Assembly: GCA_964548165.1 (NCBI GenBank)
Contig: CAZJQD010000045.1
Span: 5,471 to 28,777 of the forward strand
DNA from: CAZJQD01 sp964548165 [NCBI: uncultured bacterium]
Lineage (GTDB): Bacteria > UBA8481
DNA length: 23,307 nt
Direction: 5' to 3'
The first letter of the stretch is position 1. Every line of letters begins with the position of its first letter. Under the pieces are notes generated by a model. That model did not search any database and was not told the origin of the DNA. It saw only the letters and a program-made list of their open reading frames with translations. Both the position numbers and the translations under genes were made by a program. Of this stretch, positions 16,814 to 23,307 are shown in pieces.

Positions 16814-16840
16814 CACCACGGAGACCACAGAGACCACGAA
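16814..16840. repeat. Three tandem 9-base units
   Basis: CACCACGGA, GACCACAGA and GACCACGAA run head to tail. The minus-strand form resembles the CTCCGTGGTG-type dispersed motif I recall from many environmental bacterial genomes. That recollection is not checked. Confidence 0.45.
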
Positions 16841-16903
16841 GGAGGCCAATGAGGGGCAAAGATTCACGATGGTGCCGATTCCATCTGTCGCTGCTTTTGA
16901 CAC

Positions 16904-16939
16904 GCACCGTGGTGCTCGTTCATGAATGAGCCTGACCCC
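16904..16939. repeat. Partial repeat end and hairpin at the 3' end of the activator gene
   Basis: GCACC-gt-GGTGC (16904-16915) and the palindrome TTCATGAA (16919-16926) precede GAGCCTGACCCC (16928-16939). The last matches the right end of the 120-bp repeats with one change (GAGCCTGGCCCC). On the minus strand this segment encodes the last residues and stop of the activator gene, so an element end may have been inserted there. The rest of the 120-bp repeat is not present. Confidence 0.4.
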
Positions 16940-18404
16940 CGAGAATCCACCGGCGCGCGGTGCGCTGGTCGACGCCCAGGCGTTCCGCGACGGCCTTGTA
17001 GGAACCCAGGCGGACGTGGAGACGTCGCGCGTAGCCGCTCGCCAGGGCCTCGGCGTCGAGCGTGCCCGCCGCGACAGCGTCGAGAAAGGCGTCGGTCGTG
17101 CCGGTGACTTCGCGAGCGGACGCCGGCGCTGGATCGTGCACGTAGCGGCCGGAGAGGAGGACGCGCCGGACGGCCTGCTGGAGCTCGCGGACGTTGCCCG
17201 GCCACTCGTGGTCGGGGCCGGGATCCCGTTCGAGCGCGGTGCGGACCTCGGCGATGACGGCTTCGTCCGGCGTGCCGATGAGATCCTGGACGACGGAAGC
17301 AAGGAGGCGGGGAAGTTCGCCGGGGTCCTCTGCAAGGCGATCCTTGAGCGTCGGGAGGCGGATGACGTCGGTGGAGAGACGGTAGTAGAGGTCGTCGCGG
17401 AAGCGGCCGTCCTGGCGGAGCATATCGAGGGGCTGGTTGGTCGCGGCGATGATGCGTCCGTGGAAGCGCTGGGGTTCATGGCCGCCGACCGGCGTGAACG
17501 CGCGCTCCTCCAGCACCTTGAGGAGCTTGATCTGGACGGGGATCGAGAGCTCGCCGATCTCGTCGAGGAAGAGAACGCCGTGGGGGCTGCAGCGGGCGAA
17601 GACGCCGCGGTGCGCCTCGACGGCCCCGGTGAAGGCGCCGCGCTTGTGCCCGAAGAGCTCGGACTCGATGAGCGATTCCGCGAACTGCGAGAGGTTGATG
17701 GAGACGAAGCAGCGCGTGAAGCTCTCGGCGAACCGGTTCCGCTTCGCGTCCCAGGGGATGAACCCGCTCGAGCCGATGGCGAAGGCGGCCGTGCCCTTGC
17801 CGGTTCCGGTCTCGCCCACGAGGAGCGTGGAGAACTGCTCCATGCGCTGGCAGAGCCAGCGATCGTAGCGGGACGAGTCGGAGGTGAAGACGTTGTTCCA
17901 GAGCCGGACGCGAAGGGTGCGGACGGCCTCGGAGTCGCCCGTGATCCGCTCCTGGATGAAGTAGTAGGCCCTGCGCATCTGGAAGAAAACGGCGAGATAG
18001 CGCTCGGCTTCGTCCGAGCTGAATCCTCGTCGCGCCAGGAGAGCGAGGATGGGCGCGGCGAAGGGTACGGCTACGGGATCGTCGCCGGCCGCCTGCTGGG
18101 TGCGGATGTGATGGTCGAGCGAACCGAGCACGCGGTGAAAGGCGTCGAAGAGGAGCGCGCTGGCGGCGGCCGGGCGATCGGCGGGGGAGAAGGCCTCGAG
18201 CTTCGCCTGGCCGCGCTTCTCGAGCGAGGTCATGAGCGTCGTCACGGCGTCCAGGAGGGTCACGAGGTCGACGTTCTCGGCCTCCACGCCCGCTATCCGC
18301 GCATCCAGCCGATCGCGTTCCCTGCTGAAGGGATTGGCGAACGCGGCCCGGTGAAGAAGCGCGAGCCGGTCGCGGTCGCGGGAAGTGAGACGGGGTTGGG
18401 ACAT
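16920..18404 (-). CDS. Sigma54-dependent transcriptional activator (enhancer-binding protein)
   Basis: A 494-residue activator. The AAA+ domain (about 175-415) has Walker A VGETGTGKG (196-204), the sigma54-contacting GAFTGA loop (256-261), Walker B VLFLDEIGEL (277-286), the arginine-finger region FRDDLYYRL (335-343) and sensor II WPGNVREL (401-408). The C-terminus has a Fis-like helix-turn-helix (SYKAVAERLGVDQRTARRW, 468-486). Residues 1-175 match no receiver, GAF, PAS, ACT or CARF pattern I recognise; they look helical and may sense a ligand or protein. The ATG at 18404 (MSQPRL) is chosen over an in-frame GTG six codons upstream. It is divergent from an operon with its own -24/-12 element, so that operon is the likely target. 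Confidence 0.92.
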   Translation of the reverse strand: MSQPRLTSRDRDRLALLHRAAFANPFSRERDRLDARIAGVEAENVDLVTLLDAVTTLMTSLEKRGQAKLEAFSPADRPAAASALLFDAFHRVLGSLDHHIRTQQAAGDDPVAVPFAAPILALLARRGFSSDEAERYLAVFFQMRRAYYFIQERITGDSEAVRTLRVRLWNNVFTSDSSRYDRWLCQRMEQFSTLLVGETGTGKGTAAFAIGSSGFIPWDAKRNRFAESFTRCFVSINLSQFAESLIESELFGHKRGAFTGAVEAHRGVFARCSPHGVLFLDEIGELSIPVQIKLLKVLEERAFTPVGGHEPQRFHGRIIAATNQPLDMLRQDGRFRDDLYYRLSTDVIRLPTLKDRLAEDPGELPRLLASVVQDLIGTPDEAVIAEVRTALERDPGPDHEWPGNVRELQQAVRRVLLSGRYVHDPAPASAREVTGTTDAFLDAVAAGTLDAEALASGYARRLHVRLGSYKAVAERLGVDQRTARRWILGGQAHS

Positions 18405-18429
18405 GCAAAAAATGTAATTCACGAAATCA

Positions 18430-18498
18430 CAATATGCAACGTGTATTGGGTTTCAGCATCCAGCCTATATGTCAATGAATGAGTTACGTGTCGATTGG
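18430..18498. promoter_or_regulatory. Candidate activator-binding region (inverted and direct repeats)
   Basis: CAATA-n9-TATTG (18430-18448) is a short inverted repeat about 80-95 bases upstream of the predicted sigma54 start. ACGTGT...ATTGG occurs twice in the same orientation (18439-18449 and 18486-18498), each followed by a GCAT. Such spacing suits upstream activating sites for a dimeric enhancer-binding protein. The arms are short, so this is tentative. Confidence 0.35.
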
Positions 18499-18501
18499 TT
18501 A

Positions 18502-18517
18502 CGGCATACGTTTCGCA
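18502..18517 (+). promoter_or_regulatory. Candidate sigma54 (-24/-12) promoter
   Basis: CGGCATACGTTTCGCA keeps GG at 18503-18504 and GC at 18515-18516, exactly ten bases apart as sigma54 requires. It matches TGGCACGnnnnTTGCA at most key positions (GGCA, T, GCA). The predicted transcript start (about 18527) would give a leader of about 20 bases containing the GGAGGT that precedes the 31-codon gene. The divergent gene encodes a sigma54 activator. Confidence 0.5.
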
Positions 18518-18548
18518 ATAGGAAGAACCATCACGCGGAGGTGGTGTC

Positions 18549-18644
18549 ATGGTTCTCACGTTCATCGCGGTTGCGGTGCTCTTTGCCGGAGCTCTCTTCG
18601 TCCTGGGGCCCGAGGGGTCGGAACGCGCGGGGGGTCGTTCATGA
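18549..18644 (+). CDS. 31-residue single-helix membrane peptide
   Basis: The ATG is preceded by GGAGGT (18537-18542) six bases away, the best ribosome binding site in this operon. The peptide has one hydrophobic helix (MVLTFIAVAVLFAG to VLG, residues 1-20), then a short polar tail (PEGSERAGGRS). Its stop overlaps the CPBP gene's ATG (ATGA), so it may couple translation of that gene. The CPBP gene's own Shine-Dalgarno is poor. The peptide could be a small subunit or regulator of the protease or transporter, or mainly a translation-leader peptide. No family recognised. Confidence 0.6.
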   Translation: MVLTFIAVAVLFAGALFVLGPEGSERAGGRS

Positions 18645-19252
18645 CTCCTGTCGCGATCCTGGTCCCGCTCGCTCTCGCCGCTCTCGCGCCGTTCCTCGGA
18701 TTTGGGTGGCTGGGGCACGGCGTCTATAAGCTCGCGCTTCTCGGCTTCCCGCTCACGGGCGGTCGCCTGGCGGTGTGGGTGGGATCGCCGGGTATCGGCG
18801 CGATGGCCCGAGCGACGGGGATCGGCCTCGCGCTTGGGGGCGCCGGACTGGGAATCGCCTGGGCGAGCGCCGGGTCGTTCTGGGAACCCACGGTGATGCG
18901 CCACGCGCTCGATGCGCGATTCTCCTACACGCCCGCCGCCGCCATCACCGCGGCGATCCTTATCGCCACGCTCAACGCTGTGCTGGAGGAGTGGTTCTAT
19001 CGCGGCTGGCTCGATGCTCGCGCAGGCCTCGTCACCGGCGCGCTGACGTTCGCGGCTCAACACGTCCTCGTCCTCGCGCCGCTGGTCGGACTTGTCGGCG
19101 CCCTGGGCGCGGGCCTGGCCGTCGTGCCGGCGGCCCTGGCCTGGTCGTGGCTGACTGGCCGCGACGGGTGGGGCCTGGCCGCGGTCAGCCATATCGCCGC
19201 CGACCTCGTCCTCTTCGCCGGCGGCCTCGCGCTCCTCGGGTACTGGTCATGA
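18641..19252 (+). CDS. CPBP-family intramembrane protease (CAAX prenyl protease 2-like/Abi)
   Basis: A 203-residue, mostly hydrophobic protein with the CPBP glutamic-protease motifs: EEWFYRG (Glu116, Glu117, Arg121), FAAQH (His141) and SHIAADL (His184, Asp188). Several membrane segments are evident (about 3-20, 55-75, 98-115, 133-170, 180-200). Family members cleave within the membrane; substrates in bacteria are mostly unknown. The ATG at 18641 overlaps the micropeptide stop, and its own stop overlaps the LplT-Aas ATG, so all three are coupled. Context suggests a role in envelope or membrane-lipid stress rather than bacteriocin immunity. Confidence 0.85.
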   Translation: MTPVAILVPLALAALAPFLGFGWLGHGVYKLALLGFPLTGGRLAVWVGSPGIGAMARATGIGLALGGAGLGIAWASAGSFWEPTVMRHALDARFSYTPAAAITAAILIATLNAVLEEWFYRGWLDARAGLVTGALTFAAQHVLVLAPLVGLVGALGAGLAVVPAALAWSWLTGRDGWGLAAVSHIAADLVLFAGGLALLGYWS

Positions 19253-22200
19253 ACCGCGGGAACTACGCATTTCTTCTCGCAGGTCAGTTCCTGAGCGCGG
19301 CCGGCGACAACGCCCTCCTGGCCCTCCTCCTGGGGCAGTTGACGTTCAGCCATCGGAGCGGGCTCCTCACGGCCGCTGACCTCGGTACGTGGAACGCGCT
19401 CTTCACCGCCGCCCTCCTGGCACCCTACGTCCTCCTCGCGCCCCTGGCCGGCGCCTTCAACGATCGATTCGCGCGCACGCGCGGGCTCCAGCTCGGCAAC
19501 CTGCTGAAGCTGGCGGGAACCGTCGTCGTCCTGGCCGCCAGCGGCAACCTGCACGGACAGCTGGCCGGATACGCCATCGTGGGCAGCGGTGCGTGCCTCT
19601 ACTCGCCGGCAAAATACGGGATTCTTCCCGAGGTTGTACCGGCCTCCGCGCTTGTCCGCGCGAACGGGACCGTGGAGATGTCGACGTTGGCAGCGATCCT
19701 CGGAGGAACGATGGGCGGCGCGTGGCTGGCCGACCACTCGTCGTTTGCGACATCCATCGGCGCCGTGCTGGCGTTCTACGCGTCGGCGTTTCTCCTGGCG
19801 CTGGCGATGCGACCGACCGCGGCTCATCCGGATCAACAGCTGGTCGCCGGGGTGCGCGCTTTTGCCGGACACGCGCGAATGATGCTCACGACGCCGCGCA
19901 CCGCGCGCATTCTTCTCGGCACCGCGATCTTCTGGTTCTGCGGCGCCGCCGTGAAGATGAACCTCCAGCCCTGGGGACTCGGCGCGCTCGGGCTCGAGAC
20001 GAACACCCAGGTCGCCGGGCTCGGCGTCGGGCTCACGATCGGTATCGTCGCCGGCAGTGGCCTCGCGGGCAGGCTCTTCGGCACCAGCGACCTCACTCGC
20101 GCGCGGGCCCTGGGCTGGGCCCTCGCCTTGACCGTCCTGGCTCTGCCCGCCGCCTCCAGCCTGCCACTCGCGATCACCCTGTTGGCCCTGGTCGGCGTGG
20201 TGGGAGGGCTCTTCCTCATTCCCCTCAATGCCGCTCTCCAGGCCGAATCCGATCCCGCTCACCTCGGCCGCACCGTGGCCGCGCAGAACTTCGTCGAGAA
20301 CACGGCGATGGTGGCGGCGGGCGGCGCGGCCTGGATTCTTCTCGGCGCCGGCCTCACTCCGGCGGGACTCTTCGTCCCGCTGGCCTTCATGGCCTTCGTG
20401 GCCGCCACGTTTCTCACGTTCCAGAAATCCTCCCGGAGGTTTCCCATGACTCTCGTCCGCTTCCTTGTCCGCATGCTCCTCAGGCTCCTCTACGTCTTTC
20501 GCGTGGAGAACGCCTCCGCGCTCCGCGCGCGCGGCCCGGCGCTCCTCGTCCCGAACCACGTCTCGTGGCTAGACTGGCTCTTTCTCGGCGCCGTTCTCGA
20601 TGACGACTGGAAGTTCGTCACCTCCTCCGTCACCGCCAACTCCCACCCCCTGCTCCGCCGCGTCATGACCTCGTCGCGCACCTTCCCGATCGATCCGCTC
20701 TCGCCGTACTCCGTCCGCCGCATGGCCGAGTATCTCGCGTCCGGCGGCCGGCTCGTCCTCTTCGCGGAGGGTCGGATCTCGGTCACGGGCAACCTGATGA
20801 AGCTCTTCGAGGGAACGGGCTTTCTCCTGCACCGCGTTCCCGTGACTGTACTTCCCTGCCGCCTGCGCGGCGCCGAACGCCTGCGGGGCGCCGGGAGCCT
20901 CAACCTCAAATCCTCCGGGTCCTGGTCGCGCTGGTTCCCGCGCGTCACGTTGCACGTGGGCAAGGCGCGCACGGCGCCCTCGACCGCGCACCTCGGCTCG
21001 GCCGATGCCCGCCGCCATCTCGCGGACTGGCTCCGGGATCAACTCGTCGAGCACTCCTTCGCCGTCGAGATGACCGAGGGAGCCCAGAGCGTCTCGTCCG
21101 CCATCCTCGACGCGGCCCGGATGCGGCCGTCCGCCATCCTCCTCGAGGACGCCTCGCGGCGCTCCCTGACCGCGCGTTCTCTCTGCCTGCGCGCCGGAGC
21201 TCTTGCGCGCGAGCTGGCGCGATCGCTGAGGCACGAGCAGAGGGTGGGACTGCTTCTGCCCAACGTCCTCGCCGCGCCCGTGACGATCTTCGCCACCTGG
21301 CAGGCGGGCCGCGTGCCGGCGATCCTCAACTACACGGCGGGCCGCGACGCTCTCGGCGCCTGCGTGGAATTGTCCGGGCTCCGGACGGTGCTCACGTCGC
21401 GAGCCTTCCTCGCGAACCCGACCGTCGACGGCGCCGCGATCACGGCCGAGATCACGGCTCGCGGCTCCCGCCTCCTCTATCTCGAGGACCTGGCGGCGCG
21501 CGTCTCGATATGCGACAAGGCCGCGGCCCTCTGCGATTGGCTCCGCGGTCGGACGCATCGCACACCGGACGCGCTGAAGCCCGCGGCCGTTCTCTTCACG
21601 AGCGGCTCGGAACAACTCCCGAAGGCCGTCGTCCTCACGCACCGCAACCTCCTCGCCAACATCCGGCAGGTGCTCGCGGTCACCGACCTCGGCGATCCGG
21701 ATCGCGTCTTCAACGCTCTCCCGATCTTCCACAGCTTCGGCCTCACCATCGGCCTCCTGCTGCCGCTCGTCAGGGGGCTCTACACCTTTCTCTACCCGTC
21801 GCCGCTCCACTACCGCGTGGTGCCGCAGCTCGTCTACGATCGCGACTGCACGGTGATGCTGGCGACCAACACGTTCCTGAACGGCTACGCGCGGCAGGCG
21901 CATCCGTATGACTTCCGGAGCGTCCGCCTGCTCTTCGCCGGGGCCGAGAAGCTCCAGGCCGCGACGCGGGAGACCTGGTCGACCGTCTTCGGCGTGCGCA
22001 TCCTGGAGGGTTACGGCGCGACGGAGTGCAGTCCGTGCCTGGCGGTGAACTCGCCCCTGGCCGCGCGCGCGGGAACGGTGGGCCGGTTCCTTCCCGGAAT
22101 CTCGTGGCGACTCGCGCCCGTCGAGGGCGTCACCGAGGGCGGGAGGCTCTGGGTGAAGGGACCGAACATCATGGCCGGGTACCTGAACACGGAGGCGCAG

Positions 22201-22656
22201 GACGTGTTTCGAGCGGCGCGGGGGTGGTATGACACCGGCGATATCGTCAGCGTCGACGCCGACGGATTCGTCCGGATCCTCGGTCGGCAGAAGCGGTTCG
22301 CGAAGGTGAGCGGTGAGATGGTGAGCTTATCCGCGGTGGAGTCGGCGCTCGGGGAGATCCTGGCGGCGGGCGGAAGCCGCAAGCTCATTGCCGTCGCGAC
22401 GCGGCCGGATGCGGTGCGCGGCGAGGTGCTGGTGGCGGTCACCGACGATTCCCGCGAGCGATTGGATCGTCTCAACGCCGGGCTCCGCTCCCGCGGCTTC
22501 ACCAGTCTCTCTCTGCCACGGACGCTTCTTTACGTCCGGGAGATGCCCCTTCTCGGCGCCGGCAAGATCAATTACCGCGCGCTCAGCGACGTGATCGGAG
22601 AGGTCGGCGGACGAGAGAAGGAGGACGCCGCGGGCGCGGAGGAACATGCGGCTTGA
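19249..22656 (+). CDS. aas: LplT-PlsC-acyl-ACP synthetase fusion (lysophospholipid uptake and reacylation)
   Basis: A 1135-residue three-part fusion. Residues 1-395 are an MFS lysophospholipid flippase of the LplT type (LAGQFLSAAGDNALL at the N-terminus, about 10-12 TM segments). Residues 400-620 are a PlsC-type acyltransferase: NHVSWLD (Asn436, His437, Asp442) and FAEGR (Glu507). Residues 640-1135 are an AMP-forming acyl-ACP synthetase: TSGSEQLPK (784-792), EGYGATECSP (920-929), YDTGD and the catalytic lysine Lys1106 in GAGKINYR. In E. coli separate LplT and Aas bring 2-acyl lysophospholipids to the inner leaflet and reacylate them; here one chain does both. ATGA overlap with the CPBP gene. 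An internal SD-led ATG could also make the Aas half alone. Confidence 0.93.
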   Translation: MNRGNYAFLLAGQFLSAAGDNALLALLLGQLTFSHRSGLLTAADLGTWNALFTAALLAPYVLLAPLAGAFNDRFARTRGLQLGNLLKLAGTVVVLAASGNLHGQLAGYAIVGSGACLYSPAKYGILPEVVPASALVRANGTVEMSTLAAILGGTMGGAWLADHSSFATSIGAVLAFYASAFLLALAMRPTAAHPDQQLVAGVRAFAGHARMMLTTPRTARILLGTAIFWFCGAAVKMNLQPWGLGALGLETNTQVAGLGVGLTIGIVAGSGLAGRLFGTSDLTRARALGWALALTVLALPAASSLPLAITLLALVGVVGGLFLIPLNAALQAESDPAHLGRTVAAQNFVENTAMVAAGGAAWILLGAGLTPAGLFVPLAFMAFVAATFLTFQKSSRRFPMTLVRFLVRMLLRLLYVFRVENASALRARGPALLVPNHVSWLDWLFLGAVLDDDWKFVTSSVTANSHPLLRRVMTSSRTFPIDPLSPYSVRRMAEYLASGGRLVLFAEGRISVTGNLMKLFEGTGFLLHRVPVTVLPCRLRGAERLRGAGSLNLKSSGSWSRWFPRVTLHVGKARTAPSTAHLGSADARRHLADWLRDQLVEHSFAVEMTEGAQSVSSAILDAARMRPSAILLEDASRRSLTARSLCLRAGALARELARSLRHEQRVGLLLPNVLAAPVTIFATWQAGRVPAILNYTAGRDALGACVELSGLRTVLTSRAFLANPTVDGAAITAEITARGSRLLYLEDLAARVSICDKAAALCDWLRGRTHRTPDALKPAAVLFTSGSEQLPKAVVLTHRNLLANIRQVLAVTDLGDPDRVFNALPIFHSFGLTIGLLLPLVRGLYTFLYPSPLHYRVVPQLVYDRDCTVMLATNTFLNGYARQAHPYDFRSVRLLFAGAEKLQAATRETWSTVFGVRILEGYGATECSPCLAVNSPLAARAGTVGRFLPGISWRLAPVEGVTEGGRLWVKGPNIMAGYLNTEAQDVFRAARGWYDTGDIVSVDADGFVRILGRQKRFAKVSGEMVSLSAVESALGEILAAGGSRKLIAVATRPDAVRGEVLVAVTDDSRERLDRLNAGLRSRGFTSLSLPRTLLYVREMPLLGAGKINYRALSDVIGEVGGREKEDAAGAEEHAA
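20435..20448 (+). promoter_or_regulatory. Internal Shine-Dalgarno and ATG within the LplT-Aas fusion
   Basis: GGAGG (20435-20439), six bases, then in-frame ATG (20446, codon 400). It falls exactly at the junction between the transporter and the acyltransferase. Starting there would give a 736-residue protein close to the size of E. coli Aas (about 719). Confidence 0.5.
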
Positions 22657-22680
22657 GGGGATGCGACGGGAGCTGGTTTC

Positions 22681-23307
22681 CTACTTCTCGTGGAGCTTGG
22701 CGTAGTCGGCGAGCATCTCGATCGCGTCCCACTCTTCCTTGATCGGGTAGTGGATAACGGTTTCCTTCTTCGCCATGAGCCGCTTCATAAGGGTCGGCAT
22801 GTCGATGGGCTCGCTGGCCTTCATGTACTTCCGGATCCGCATGTCGACGATGTAGATGCCGGCGCTGATCGTGACGGAGTGCACGGGCTTCTCGACAATG
22901 TCGGCGAGACGGGGCGAGCGGGGCTTGAGCTGGATCTCGCCGAACCGCGACTGGTACGACCTCTGCACGGTTCCAACGGTAAAGAGCGCCTTGTGGCGCC
23001 GGTGCCAGCGCGCCATCTTGCGGATGTCGAGCGTCGTCAGGATGTCGCCGTTCATCACGAGGAGATCGTCGCCGGCGGGGAGGTCGACGAGGCTGATGGG
23101 GCCGGCCGTGCCCATGCGCCGCGTCTCGTCGATGAACGTGATCTTCGCCCCCCACTTGGCGCCGTCGCCGAGGAAGAGCTTGAGGATCTCGGACTTGTAG
23201 TTGGTGGAGATGTAGATCTCGCGGATGCCGTTCTTCTTCAAGAGCCGGATGATGTGCTCGATGATGGGCATCTCGTTGACGGGGATGAGCGGCTTGGGGA
23301 TGGCGAA
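22681..23307 (-). CDS. Sugar-phosphate nucleotidylyltransferase, N-terminus outside window
   Basis: The last 208 residues are visible in an NTP_transferase fold. KPLIPVNEMPIIEHIIRLL near the window edge is the sugar-binding lysine signature; MNGDILT holds the metal-binding Asp; EKPVHSVTISAGIYIVD is the usual closing block. The N-terminal GxGTRL nucleotide loop lies beyond the window. Such enzymes make NDP-sugars (GDP-mannose, NDP-glucose and similar) from a sugar 1-phosphate. Which sugar cannot be told. There is no C-terminal left-handed beta-helix, so it is not GlmU-like in length. Convergent with the LplT-Aas gene, 24 bases apart. It could feed the glycosyltransferases in this window. Confidence 0.88.
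   Translation of the reverse strand, partial: FAIPKPLIPVNEMPIIEHIIRLLKKNGIREIYISTNYKSEILKLFLGDGAKWGAKITFIDETRRMGTAGPISLVDLPAGDDLLVMNGDILTTLDIRKMARWHRRHKALFTVGTVQRSYQSRFGEIQLKPRSPRLADIVEKPVHSVTISAGIYIVDMRIRKYMKASEPIDMPTLMKRLMAKKETVIHYPIKEEWDAIEMLADYAKLHEK

Noticed and set aside
16920-18404. Activator as RtcR (RNA-repair regulator)
   Set aside because: No CARF-like N-terminus is evident and there are no rtcA or rtcB genes nearby.
18775-19248. 158-codon N-terminal extension of the LplT-Aas frame
   Set aside because: It is the CPBP gene read in another frame, Arg-rich and without character; the ATGA overlap at 19249 gives the typical LplT N-terminus.
18641-19252. CPBP/Abi protein as phage-defence or bacteriocin-immunity factor
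   Set aside because: No bacteriocin or defence genes nearby; it is coupled to a phospholipid-repair enzyme.

Overview
The window is GC-rich, densely coded bacterial chromosome with no rRNA, tRNA, CRISPR array or complete insertion sequence that I could find. A fused lysophospholipid-repair protein (LplT-PlsC-acyl-ACP synthetase) points to a Gram-negative envelope. A secreted multimodular glycoside hydrolase with a dockerin, paired B12-type radical SAM proteins, a sigma54 activator and a stand-alone methylmalonyl-CoA mutase large subunit fit a deep-branching, GC-rich environmental lineage. I cannot name the phylum from the sequence.

Layout. (1) 1-4971, + strand: the 3' part of a methylmalonyl-CoA mutase large subunit, then a tightly overlapping run of two M16 peptidase-family genes (one without the zinc motif, one with it), an aldo/keto reductase and a VOC metalloenzyme. 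A perfect TATAAT lies nine bases before the first M16 ATG, so that mRNA may be almost leaderless. (2) 5064-5986: an RluA-family pseudouridine synthase whose start region looks frameshifted and whose catalytic aspartate position is glycine. (3) 5985-7941: two 120-bp direct repeats bracket a minus-strand cassette of a DUF3309 mini-protein, a processive-type GT2 glycosyltransferase and a small membrane protein. (4) 7944-11399: two divergent B12-binding-type radical SAM proteins share a 270-bp control region. (5) 11547-16007: a secreted, roughly 1486-residue GH66 (dextranase-like) protein with CBM-like, FnIII, CBM35-like, lamin-tail and dockerin modules. (6) 16054-18404, minus strand: a DPM1-like GT2 and a sigma54 activator with an unrecognised N-terminal sensory region. 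(7) 18502-22656, + strand: a candidate -24/-12 promoter leads into three genes overlapping by ATGA: a 31-residue membrane peptide, a CPBP intramembrane protease and the LplT-PlsC-AAS fusion. (8) 22681-23307: a partial sugar-phosphate nucleotidylyltransferase on the minus strand.

How they may work together (inference). The best candidate for an undescribed system is the 16920-22656 block. There a sigma54 activator with a novel sensory region is divergent from an envelope phospholipid-repair operon with its own -24/-12 element, a membrane micropeptide and an intramembrane protease. The glycosyltransferases, GH66-dockerin protein and nucleotidylyltransferase suggest that much of the rest concerns surface glycan or exopolysaccharide. 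No intergenic stretch exceeds 300 bases. The longest gaps are 9345-9614 (promoter and inverted repeat), 7703-7943 (repeat copy B), 16726-16919 (hairpin and short repeats), 11400-11546 (nothing convincing seen) and 18405-18548 (control region).
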